Position numbers and translations under genes: made by a program | Part shown: positions 46,432 to 54,204 of the stretch, one piece after another | How the letters are laid out: every line of letters starts with the position of its first letter | Numbering within the stretch: the stretch's first letter is position 1 | Notes under the pieces: generated by a model | Told to the model about the DNA's origin: nothing | The model's database searches: none | Seen by the model: only the letters and a program-made list of their open reading frames with translations | Source: Lysobacter antibioticus | GTDB taxonomy: Bacteria > Pseudomonadota > Gammaproteobacteria > Xanthomonadales > Xanthomonadaceae | Reading direction: 5' to 3' | DNA: 64,000 bases | NCBI RefSeq assembly: GCF_001442535.1 | Contig: NZ_CP013141.1 | Location: forward strand, 2,001,254 to 2,065,253

Positions 46432-47264
46432 CCACGCAACGAGTCTTCATCACCGGCGGCGCCTCCGGCCTCGGTCGCGCGCTCGCCGAAGGCTATGCGC
46501 GCGACGGTGCGCAGGTATGCATCGGCGACGTCAACGCCGCTCGCGGCGCGGAAACCCTGGCGGCCTTGCAGGCGCTCGGCGCGACCGCGCACTACCTGCA
46601 TTGCGACGTGACCCGCGAAGGGGATTTGCATGGCGCCGCCGAATGGATGCTGGCGCAATGGGGCGGCGTCGACCTGGTGGTCAACAACGCCGGCGTGGCC
46701 GATATGGGGCCGGTCGAGGCGATGCCGATCGCCGACTGGCAATGGATGATCGACATCAACCTGCTAGGCGTGGTGCGCGGCTGCAAGGCGTTCGCGCCGA
46801 TCCTGCGCCGGCAGGGCGGCGGCACGATACTCAACATCGCCTCGATGGCCGGGTTGATCCATCCGCCGTACGCGGCCGCCTACAACGCCACCAAGGCCGC
46901 GGTGGTGGCGCTGTCGGAGACGCTCAAGGCCGAACTCGAAGCCGACGGCATCCGTATCGCCGTCGCCTGTCCGGCGTTCTTCCGCACCAATCTCAGCGAA
47001 AGCCTGCGCAGCACCGACCCGCGCTATGCGCGCTGGATGCGCAAGCTGGTCGACGAGGCCAGCATCGGTGCCGACGAGATCGCCGCGATGATCCGCGACG
47101 GCGTCGCCCGTGGCGAGTTCCGCATCCTCACCCATGCCTCGGCAAAGCGCTTCTGGATGCTCAAGCGCCTGCTGCCCTACCGTTTCTACGAAGCGGCGAT
47201 GCGCCGTGCCGGGCAGGGCGGCCGGGCGAAGAAGAAACCGATCGCGGTGGGCGGCAAGGCATGA
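46428..47264 (+). CDS. Short-chain dehydrogenase/reductase 1
   Basis: This 278-residue SDR has the cofactor loop TGGASGLGRA (residues 9-18), NNAG at 86-89, and the catalytic set S139, Y152 and K156 (YNATK). The aspartate in GDVNAARG near residue 34 favours NAD(H). The lysine-rich C-terminus is an extension. It overlaps the dehydrogenase before it and the kinase after it by four bases each, so the three are coupled. It could oxidise or reduce a hydroxy- or ketoacyl-CoA intermediate. Confidence 0.92.
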   Translation: MTTQRVFITGGASGLGRALAEGYARDGAQVCIGDVNAARGAETLAALQALGATAHYLHCDVTREGDLHGAAEWMLAQWGGVDLVVNNAGVADMGPVEAMPIADWQWMIDINLLGVVRGCKAFAPILRRQGGGTILNIASMAGLIHPPYAAAYNATKAAVVALSETLKAELEADGIRIAVACPAFFRTNLSESLRSTDPRYARWMRKLVDEASIGADEIAAMIRDGVARGEFRILTHASAKRFWMLKRLLPYRFYEAAMRRAGQGGRAKKKPIAVGGKA

Positions 47265-48358
47265 GCGGGCAGCCCGCCGGCGTGGTCTCGTCCGACGGCA
47301 GCCGCGCAGTGCGGGCCGGCGAGGAGCTCGATGCCGCCGCCGTCGATGCCTGGCTCAAGCCGCGCCTGCCGCATCTGCGCGGCACGCCGGTGGTCAGCCA
47401 ATACGCAGGCGGCGCATCGAACTGGACGTACCGCCTGCACTACGACAACGACGATCTGATCCTGCGTCGCCCGCCGGCCGGCAAGAAGGCCAAGTCCGCG
47501 CACGACATGGGCCGCGAGTTCCGCATCCAGCAGGCGTTGAAGCCGGTGTTCCCGTTCGTGCCGGCGATGTACGCCCATTGCGAGGACGAGGCGGTGATCG
47601 GTGCGGAGTTCTACGTGATGCAGCGCCTCGACGGCCTGATCCCGCGCAAGAATCTGCCGCGCGGCGTCGAGTTATCGCGCGATCAGGTCCGCAGCCTGTG
47701 CGTCAACGTGCTCGATACCTTGATCGCGTTGCATCGGGTCGACCACCGTGCGGCGGGCCTGGAACAGCTCGCCGCCGGCGCCGGCTACATCCAGCGCCAG
47801 ATCGACGGCTGGAGCCGGCGTTACGGCGATGCACGCACCTGGAACGTACCGAGCGGCCGCGCCATCGTCGACTGGCTACGCGCCAACCTGCCGCAGGACG
47901 AGCGAATTTGTCTCACCCACAACGATTTCCGTTTCGACAACGTGGTGCTCGATGCGCAGGACCCGACCCGGGTGATCGGCGTGCTCGACTGGGAACTGGC
48001 CACGCTCGGCGACCCGCTGATGGACCTCGGCAATACCCTGGCTTACTGGGTCGAGGCCGGAGACGACTTCATCGCCCAGAGCACCCGCCGCCAACCGACT
48101 CATCTGCCCGGCATATTCAGCCGTCGCGAGGTGATGGAGTACTACAGCGAACGCACCGGTCTGCGCCCGCGCAGTTGGGCCTTCTACGAAGTCTATGGCT
48201 TGTTCCGCCTGTCGGCGATCGCGCAACAGATCTACTACCGCTATCACCACGGCCAGACCCGCAACCCGGCTTTCAAGCGCTTCTGGCTGTCGGTGAATTA
48301 TCTGCATTGGCGTTGCCGCCGCGCGATCGCGCGCGACCGCCGCGGGCAGGGCGCCTGA
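47261..48358 (+). CDS. APH-family kinase, ACAD10/11 N-terminal type
   Basis: This 365-residue protein has the aminoglycoside-phosphotransferase fold found as the N-terminal kinase of ACAD10/11 and as LvaA of Pseudomonas putida. Landmarks are YAGGASNWTYRL (nucleotide loop), LTHNDFRFDN with catalytic D222, and VLDWELATLGDP with metal-binding D243. Members phosphorylate the 4-hydroxyl of hydroxyacyl-CoA. Its position next to an ACAD10/11-type dehydrogenase reconstitutes the two-domain protein as separate genes. The start overlaps the SDR stop codon (ATGA). Confidence 0.92.
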   Translation: MSGQPAGVVSSDGSRAVRAGEELDAAAVDAWLKPRLPHLRGTPVVSQYAGGASNWTYRLHYDNDDLILRRPPAGKKAKSAHDMGREFRIQQALKPVFPFVPAMYAHCEDEAVIGAEFYVMQRLDGLIPRKNLPRGVELSRDQVRSLCVNVLDTLIALHRVDHRAAGLEQLAAGAGYIQRQIDGWSRRYGDARTWNVPSGRAIVDWLRANLPQDERICLTHNDFRFDNVVLDAQDPTRVIGVLDWELATLGDPLMDLGNTLAYWVEAGDDFIAQSTRRQPTHLPGIFSRREVMEYYSERTGLRPRSWAFYEVYGLFRLSAIAQQIYYRYHHGQTRNPAFKRFWLSVNYLHWRCRRAIARDRRGQGA

Positions 48359-48359
48359 G

Positions 48360-49142
48360 ATGGCGGCGACGATTCATCTGATCCGCCACGGCCAGGCCGC
48401 GTTCGGTGCGGCCGACTACGACGAACTCAGCGCCCTGGGGCGCCAACAATCGTGCCTGCTCGGCGCCGCGCTCGCGCCGCTATGGCGCGACGGCGACCGC
48501 ATCATCGTCGGCGGCATGCGCCGGCACCGGCAGACCGCGGAGGAATGCCTGACGGCGATGCGTTCCGCCTGCGCCCCCCAAGAGGGCTTGGCGCGCCTTT
48601 CAGACCCAGCGCAACCAAGCCCCTCTCCTGCTTGCGGGAGGGGAGTTGGGGTGAGGGCGCAAGAGGTTGCGTTCGAGCCGCGCTGGAACGAATTCGACCA
48701 CCGCGAAATCGTCGCCCGCCATCGCCCCGAATACGTCGACCACGAACGTCTGGTCGCCGACCTGAGCGCCGCCGTCGATCCGCGCCGCGCCTTCCAGTCG
48801 CTGTTCGCTGCGGCCATGACGCGCTGGTCCAGCGGCGACTACGACCACGACTACAACGAAACCTGGCCGGCGTTCCGACAACGTTGCCGCGAAGCTCTGC
48901 AAGCGGCGGCGGAAGCCGCGGCGGATTCGAGCAACGTGTGGGTGTTCACCTCGGGTGGCCCGATCGCCGCGGTCGTGCAGGGCCTGCTCGATGCGCCCGA
49001 CGCGCAGGCGCTGCGCCTGAGCTGGAGTCTGGTCAACGCCAGCGTAACTCAGTTGCATGTCGCCCGCAGCGGCCTGCGCCTGTCCACCTTCAACGGTCAC
49101 GCGCATCTGCAGGCGCGCGAAGACCTTGTCACCTATCGCTGA
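48360..49142 (+). CDS. Histidine phosphatase family protein with an inserted palindrome
   Basis: This 260-residue protein has the catalytic RHG motif at residues 9-11 (HLIRHGQAAFG) and the family patterns RHRQTAEECL and WNEFDHREIVARHRP. The segment FTSGGPIAAV occupies the place where many members have a second histidine (HGG); serine there makes full activity uncertain. About 29 residues around PSPSPACGRGVGVRAQE are encoded by an inserted palindromic element, in frame. It starts one base after the kinase stop codon. A role in removing phosphate from acyl-CoA intermediates or side products would fit the operon, but this is inference. Confidence 0.88.
   Translation: MAATIHLIRHGQAAFGAADYDELSALGRQQSCLLGAALAPLWRDGDRIIVGGMRRHRQTAEECLTAMRSACAPQEGLARLSDPAQPSPSPACGRGVGVRAQEVAFEPRWNEFDHREIVARHRPEYVDHERLVADLSAAVDPRRAFQSLFAAAMTRWSSGDYDHDYNETWPAFRQRCREALQAAAEAAADSSNVWVFTSGGPIAAVVQGLLDAPDAQALRLSWSLVNASVTQLHVARSGLRLSTFNGHAHLQAREDLVTYR
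48615..48658. repeat. Palindromic element inserted within the phosphatase gene
   Basis: CCAAGCCCCTCTCCTGCTTG continues into GCGGGAGGGGAGTTGGGG, an imperfect hairpin of a type scattered in many proteobacterial intergenic regions (CCCTCTCC...GGAGAGGG...GTGAGGG). Here it lies inside an intact reading frame. Confidence 0.65.
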
Positions 49143-49167
49143 ACTGACCGCTTCCGGAGCCGGCCGC

Positions 49168-49923
49168 ATGCGCAAACACATCCTCATCACCGGCGCGAGT
49201 TCCGGGCTCGGCCGCGGCATGGCGCGCGAGTTCGCCCGTGCCGGCAGCGACCTGGCCCTGTGTGCGCGACGCCTCGATCGCCTGGAAGCGCTCAAGACCG
49301 AACTGGAGGCCGCGCATCCCGGTATCCGCGTCGCCATCCGCAGTCTCGATGTGAACGATCACGAGCAGGTGTTCGCGGTGTTCCGTTCTCTGCGCGCCGA
49401 ACTCGGCGCCATCGACCGCATCATCGTCAATGCCGGCATCGGCCAGGGCGCGCCTGTCGGCAAGGGCCAGTTCGCCCTTAATCGAAGCATCGTCGAGACC
49501 AATTTCCTCGCCGCGCTCGCGCAGTGCGAGGCGGCGATGGAGATCTTCCGCGAAGCCGGGCTCGGCCATTTGGTGCTGATTTCGTCGATGAGCGCGATGC
49601 GCGGCATGCGCGGCGGCCTCACTGCTTATGCAGCCAGCAAGGCCGGCGTCGCCTCGCTCGCCGAAGGCATCCGCACCGACATGCTGCGCAAGCCTTCGAT
49701 CAAGGTCAGTACGATTTTCCCGGGCTATATCCGCACCGAAATGAACGACCAGGCGCCGGCCAAGCAGACCCCGTACATCATCGACGAGGCCACTGGCTGT
49801 CGTTTGCTGGTGCGCGCTATCGACAAGGAAGCGGCCAAGGCTTACGTGCCGTGGTGGCCGTGGGCCTTGCTTGGCTGGTTGATGAAGCGTTTGCCGCTGT
49901 CGTGGGTGGCCAAGCTCAACTAA
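49168..49923 (+). CDS. Short-chain dehydrogenase/reductase 2
   Basis: This 251-residue SDR has TGASSGLGRG (residues 8-17), ARR at 33-35 that favours NADP(H), NAG at 88-90, and the catalytic set S140, Y154 and K158 (YAASK). The C-terminal WWPWALLGWLMKRLPLSWVAKL is hydrophobic and basic and may anchor the enzyme to the membrane. It is the last gene of the operon, 25 bp after the phosphatase; GGAG lies about ten bases before the ATG. Confidence 0.9.
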   Translation: MRKHILITGASSGLGRGMAREFARAGSDLALCARRLDRLEALKTELEAAHPGIRVAIRSLDVNDHEQVFAVFRSLRAELGAIDRIIVNAGIGQGAPVGKGQFALNRSIVETNFLAALAQCEAAMEIFREAGLGHLVLISSMSAMRGMRGGLTAYAASKAGVASLAEGIRTDMLRKPSIKVSTIFPGYIRTEMNDQAPAKQTPYIIDEATGCRLLVRAIDKEAAKAYVPWWPWALLGWLMKRLPLSWVAKLN

Positions 49924-50133
49924 GTGGGCTGCGCATCAGCTGGCGACGTTGGGCGGTACGCGTGCGTCGTGCAATGAGATTCCTCGCATGCGCAGAGGCC
50001 AGCGCCTCGTTCATGTTGTCGAACGGTCGCCGATTCAGCATCGCGGGTGCGCACGCCTAGGGTCAATCCCAGATTGACCCGGATGGGCTGCTGGCGACAC
50101 TGGACCACGCCATCCCCCAACAAAGGAATTGTC

Positions 50134-50373
50134 ATGTCCCTTTTCGGCGATCTAGCGAGCGGCATCGGTCAGGCACTCGGCGCAGGCATCGGTTCGCTCG
50201 GCGGCCCCTTGGGCACAATGATCGGCAGGGAGATAGGTGGCGTGATCGGCGATTTCGTCGCCGGCGCCGCGGACCAATTCCTCGGTTTGGCCAACGACGC
50301 CGCGCAGGATTCGGATCTGCCCGAAGCGGCCAAGTTCGTGCTGAACACGGCCTACGACATCGGCTTCAATTGA
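50134..50373 (+). CDS. Glycine-zipper small protein
   Basis: This 79-residue protein has no signal peptide and a glycine-rich amphipathic to hydrophobic stretch, GDLASGIGQALGAGIGSLGG, continuing to GGVIGDFVAGAADQFLG, with a GxxxG pattern. An acidic helix, NDAAQDSDLPEAAKFVL, ends it. The strong AAAGGA site precedes the ATG. Glycine zippers insert in membranes or pack as oligomers; bacteriocins and holin-like peptides share this look. The next gene overlaps by four bases. I do not recognise a named family. Confidence 0.75.
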   Translation: MSLFGDLASGIGQALGAGIGSLGGPLGTMIGREIGGVIGDFVAGAADQFLGLANDAAQDSDLPEAAKFVLNTAYDIGFN

Positions 50374-50675
50374 GCCGCGCGGCGATGGACCCGGAGCAGC
50401 GCCGTCGCGAATGGCTGGAACGGTTGCAGGCGATGCGCGAAATCGGTGCGATCGAGGCGTCCGACGAGAACGCCTTGATCCGCCAATACGACGAGCGTGC
50501 GCAACGCCTGCGCGACGAACTGGCGCGGATCGCCCCGGAGTATCTGCGCCGGGTCGACAGCGACGGCGAAGACGAGGCCAAGCGCTGGCTCGCCGAGACC
50601 GCCGAAGCCATGGGCAGGCGCGACGGCGAGGAAACCCGCCAGGCGCTGGCGGCGGCGACGCGTAATCACGCTTGA
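50370..50675 (+). CDS. Helical cytoplasmic partner of the glycine-zipper protein
   Basis: This 101-residue protein is highly charged and helical, with no membrane segment or cysteine: DPEQRRREWLERLQAMREIG, DERAQRLRDELARIAPEYL and DEAKRWLAETAEAMGRRD. The start is probably TTG at 50370 overlapping the stop codon of the previous gene (TTGA), or ATG at 50385. Tight overlap suggests that the two act together, for example as effector and immunity or regulator protein; this is inference. Confidence 0.65.
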   Translation: MSRAAMDPEQRRREWLERLQAMREIGAIEASDENALIRQYDERAQRLRDELARIAPEYLRRVDSDGEDEAKRWLAETAEAMGRRDGEETRQALAAATRNHA

Positions 50676-50710
50676 TAAGCGCAGACCGGGCCAAGCCTGG
50701 GTAGACCAGG

Positions 50711-51017
50711 GTAGGAGCGGCGCAAGCCGCGACTGCGGCAATGCGCGGCGACGTATGTCCCTATAGCCGACGCGTGTGTCGCGCTCTATCTGCACCGCGG
50801 GTCAACCGCGGCCCAGAGATCACGGTCGCGGCTCAGCCCGCTCCTACAGGGTAACGGCGTCGCTACCCGGAGTTTTGCAGGAGCGGCGTGAGCCGCGACT
50901 GCGCCAGTGCGAGCTGCGGCGCCTGTGCCTGCAACCGACAGCACCCCTGATTGGCGCAGCGTGCATGGAGCATCAACCGCGGCCGCAGATCACGGTCGCG
51001 GCTCGCGCCGCTCCTAC
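50711..51017. repeat. Two tandem REP doublets
   Basis: The palindrome occurs in forward, reverse, forward and reverse orientation (50711-50733, 50824-50847, about 50877-50899, 50996-51017). The spacers share CAACCGCGGCC and AGATCACGG before each reverse copy, so the doublet was duplicated with a period of about 166-172 bp. The 371-bp gap holds no gene. Confidence 0.82.
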
Positions 51018-51046
51018 CCTTGAAGCCCTTGAAACTCCTACGGCGC

Positions 51047-51496
51047 TCAGGTCTTCGGCGCCGCCAGATCCTCCAGGATCGGGCAATCCGGCCGATGGTC
51101 GCCGTGGCAACGGTGCGCCAGTTCCTCCAGGGTGCGCTGCATGGTCTGCATCTCGCGGATCTTGCCGGCGAGCTCTTCGGCGTGGGCCAGGGCCAGGCGC
51201 TTGACCTCGACGCTTTCGCGCGAGCGGTTGTCCCATAGCCCCAGCAAGGTCTCGATCTGCTTGATCGCGAACCCCAGCGAACGCGAACGCTTGATGAAGC
51301 GCAGGCGGTGCACGTCGTTGTCGCTGTACAAGCGGTAGCCGGCGATGCTGCGCCCGGCCGGCGGGATCAGGTCGATGCTTTCGTAGTGGCGGATCATCTT
51401 CGCGCTGACCCCGCTGAGGGTGGCGGCTTCGCCGATGTTGTGCAGGCCGTCGGCCTTGGCCTGGGCGAGTTCGGGCGGTAATGCGGTACGGGGCAT
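51047..51496 (-). CDS. cueR: Cu(I)-responsive MerR-family regulator CueR
   Basis: This 149-residue MerR protein has the helix-turn-helix NIGEAATLSGVSAKMIRHYESIDLIPPAGRS and a long dimerisation helix. The C-terminal metal loop CHGDHRPDCPI has two cysteines eight residues apart, the CueR pattern for Cu(I). I prefer the ATG at 51496, with GAGGA eight bases upstream; an in-frame ATG at 51511 overlaps the copA stop codon (ATGA). It lies downstream of copA, so the regulator is co-transcribed with its target. Confidence 0.94.
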   Translation of the reverse strand: MPRTALPPELAQAKADGLHNIGEAATLSGVSAKMIRHYESIDLIPPAGRSIAGYRLYSDNDVHRLRFIKRSRSLGFAIKQIETLLGLWDNRSRESVEVKRLALAHAEELAGKIREMQTMQRTLEELAHRCHGDHRPDCPILEDLAAPKT

Positions 51497-51507
51497 GGAT
51501 GCGGTCC

Positions 51508-54024
51508 TCATCGGCCGTCGGCCGGGCGCCAGCGGCGCAGTAGCAGGGTGTTGCCGAGCACGCTGACGCTGGAGAAGGCCATCGCCGCGGCGGCGATGAT
51601 CGGATCGAGCCAGCCGATCGCCGCCAGGGCGATACCGACCACGTTGTAGCCGAATGCCCAGAACAGATTCTGACGGATCTTGCGGGTGGTGCGGCGCGAA
51701 ATATCGATCGCATCGGCGACCAGGCCCGGTTGCGGACGCATCAGGGTGATGCCGGCGGCCTGCATCGCCACGTCGGTGCCGCTGCCCATGGCGATGCCGA
51801 CGTCGGCCGCGGCCAGCGCCGGCGCATCGTTGACGCCGTCGCCGACCATCGCCACCGTGCCGCGCCGCGCCAGTTCGGCGACCACCGCGGCTTTCTGCTC
51901 CGGCAGCACGTCGGCGCGCACTTCGTCGATGCCAAGCGCATCGGCGATGCTGCGCGCGGCGCCGGCATGGTCGCCGGAGATCATTACAGTGCGCAGGCCC
52001 AGCGCATGCAGACGCGCGATCGCGGCCTTGGCATCCGGGCGCGGTGCATCGCGAAAGCCGAGCAAGGCGAGCAAGCGCACTTCGGCGGCGCCGCCGGATG
52101 CTTCGGCTTCGGCTTCGGCTTCGGCCTCGGCCGCCAGCCACGACACGCTGTGTCCGCTCGCGCTCAGGCGTTCGGCTTGTGCGCGCCACGGCGACAGCTC
52201 GGCGCCCAGCTCTTCGAGCATGCGGGTGCTGCCGAGCAGCAATGAATGGCCGTCGACCCGGCCGCGCAGCCCGCGGCCGGGCACGGCGACGACCGCCGAG
52301 GCCGAGGGCAGGGTCAGTCCGGCGGCGGCCTCGCTCACCGCTTTGGCCAGCGGATGTTCGCTGCCCGATTGCAGCGCCGCGGCTTGCGCCAGCACCGCGT
52401 CGCGGTCGCCGTCGATGGCGATCAGTTCGGCCAGCACGGGCTCGCCGACGGTGAGGGTGCCGGTCTTGTCGAAGGCGACGGTGTCGATGCGGTGCGCACG
52501 TTCCAACGCCTCGGCATCCTTGATCAACAGGCCGGCGCGAGCGGCGGCGCCGGTGCCGGCCATGATCGCGGTCGGCGTGGCCAGGCCGAGCGCGCAAGGG
52601 CAGGCGATCACCAGCACCGCGACCGCGTTGAGGATGGCCTGGTTCCAATCGCCGGTGGACAGGCCCCAACCGAGCAGGGTGGCCAGCGCCAGCACGATCA
52701 CCACCGGCACGAACACCGCGCTGACCTGATCGACCAAGCGCTGGATCGGCGCTTTCTTCGCCTGTGCGTCCTCGACCAGGCGGATGATCCGCGCCAGGGC
52801 GCTCTCGGCGCCGACCGCGAGCGTTTCGACCACGATGCGGCCTTCGCCGTTGACCGCGCCACCGGTGACGCGTTCGCCTTCGTTGCGCGCCACCGGCAGC
52901 GACTCGCCGGTGATCAGCGATTCGTCGACATGGCTGCGGCCCTCGACGATGCGGCCGTCGGCGGCGATGCGCTCGCCCGGCCGCACCACGACCCGGTCGC
53001 CGACCCGCAATTGCGCGATCGGTAATTCGGTCTCGACGCCGGAGCGCAACACCCGCGCACTGAGCGGACGCAGTGCCTGCAGCGCGCGGATCGCCGCGGT
53101 GGTCTGGCGCTTGGCGCGCGCCTCCAGCCATTTGCCGAGCAGGATCAAGGTGACGATGACCGCCGAGGTTTCGAAGTACAGCGCGCTCGTATCGCCGCGC
53201 AGCAGGTGATACAGGCTCAGGCCATAACCGGCGCTGGTGCCTAGCGCGACCAGCAGGTCCATGTTGCCGCTGCGCGCACGCAGGGCATGCCAGCCGGCGC
53301 GATAGAAGCGCGCACCGAGCCAGAACTGCACCGGCGTGGCGAGCGCGAACTGCAGCCAGCCCGGCAGCATCCAATGCTGGCCGAACAACAGGCCGAGCAT
53401 CGGTGCGACCAAGGGCAGCGACAGCGCCGCGGCGATCAGCAGGTGACGGGTCTCGCGCGACATCGGCGCCGCCGGCGCGGTGGCGGTTTCGGCGCGGCTG
53501 GCGGCCTGCGGTGTCCCGCCGTCGCCATGGTCGTCATCGGACGATGCCGCGACGGGCAGGGCGGCGGCGTAGCCGGCGCGCTTGACGGCTTCGATCAACG
53601 CGGCCGGTTCGACACCGTCGAAGACCTTCACCGTCGCGCGTTCGGTCGCCAGATTGACCGAGGCCGCAACCACACCTGTCACCGCGCTCAACGCTTTCTC
53701 GATCCGCCCGACGCAGGAACCGCAATTCATGCCGCGCAGTTCCAGCACCATCTCGCGGGTGGCGATCGAGTACCCGGCCGCGACGACCGCGCGTTCGATC
53801 TCAGCGGGTGAGACGGCCGTGGCCGAGCCTAGCTCGGCGGTTTCGGTCGCCAGGTTGACGCTGGCGCGGTCGACCCCGGGTACCGCGAGCAGGGCCTTCT
53901 CGACCCGCGCCACGCAGGAGCCGCAGGTCATGCCGGCGATGCCGAAACGCAGGGAATGGCCGGCCGGTCTTGGCGCAGTCTCGGCGGTCGGATGTTGCGG
54001 GGTCGGGTGTGCAGCGGCATTCAT
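51508..54024 (-). CDS. copA: Cu(I)-exporting P1B-type ATPase CopA
   Basis: CopA pumps Cu(I) out of the cytoplasm. The 838-residue protein has two N-terminal heavy-metal-associated domains with GMTCGSC (C34, C37) and GMNCGSC (C101, C104), membrane segments, the transport motif CPC at 475-477, the phosphorylated aspartate D519 in DKTGT, and SEHP at 555-558. An (EA)n run at residues 632-642 in the nucleotide domain is encoded by a hexanucleotide repeat. The ATG at 54024 has GAGGA eight bases upstream. Long open frame continues upstream on this strand but is only a shadow of the helicase gene. Confidence 0.97.
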   Translation of the reverse strand: MNAAAHPTPQHPTAETAPRPAGHSLRFGIAGMTCGSCVARVEKALLAVPGVDRASVNLATETAELGSATAVSPAEIERAVVAAGYSIATREMVLELRGMNCGSCVGRIEKALSAVTGVVAASVNLATERATVKVFDGVEPAALIEAVKRAGYAAALPVAASSDDDHGDGGTPQAASRAETATAPAAPMSRETRHLLIAAALSLPLVAPMLGLLFGQHWMLPGWLQFALATPVQFWLGARFYRAGWHALRARSGNMDLLVALGTSAGYGLSLYHLLRGDTSALYFETSAVIVTLILLGKWLEARAKRQTTAAIRALQALRPLSARVLRSGVETELPIAQLRVGDRVVVRPGERIAADGRIVEGRSHVDESLITGESLPVARNEGERVTGGAVNGEGRIVVETLAVGAESALARIIRLVEDAQAKKAPIQRLVDQVSAVFVPVVIVLALATLLGWGLSTGDWNQAILNAVAVLVIACPCALGLATPTAIMAGTGAAARAGLLIKDAEALERAHRIDTVAFDKTGTLTVGEPVLAELIAIDGDRDAVLAQAAALQSGSEHPLAKAVSEAAAGLTLPSASAVVAVPGRGLRGRVDGHSLLLGSTRMLEELGAELSPWRAQAERLSASGHSVSWLAAEAEAEAEAEASGGAAEVRLLALLGFRDAPRPDAKAAIARLHALGLRTVMISGDHAGAARSIADALGIDEVRADVLPEQKAAVVAELARRGTVAMVGDGVNDAPALAAADVGIAMGSGTDVAMQAAGITLMRPQPGLVADAIDISRRTTRKIRQNLFWAFGYNVVGIALAAIGWLDPIIAAAAMAFSSVSVLGNTLLLRRWRPADGR
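52101..52130. repeat. Hexanucleotide repeat inside copA
   Basis: Four perfect copies of CTTCGG followed by CCTCGG encode alternating Glu-Ala in CopA. The array keeps the frame when units are gained or lost. Confidence 0.85.
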
Positions 54025-54062
54025 GCGGGAGTCCTCTCGGAAGTCCTGTTCGGATGCCGGGC

Positions 54063-54093
54063 AGGTTGGGGCTTCCCATGATGGGAAGGTCAA
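54063..54093 (-). promoter_or_regulatory. CueR-type copA promoter
   Basis: On the minus strand TTGACC (-35) and CAACCT (-10) are 19 bp apart, the over-long spacer typical of MerR-family promoters. The spacer region is filled by the dyad CTTCCCAT-g-ATGGGAAG (54072-54088). This closely resembles the CueR site of Escherichia coli copA. It ends 39 bp before the copA start codon. Confidence 0.85.
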
Positions 54094-54204
54094 GCTTCGG
54101 CCGGCGTGACGAGGGTCCGCTACCTGGTGAGCGCCCGCGACCGTGCTGAATCGTTCACCGGACAGGCGCCAACCCTCCGATTCCGGCCTCGTCGCGGTTT
54201 TGGG

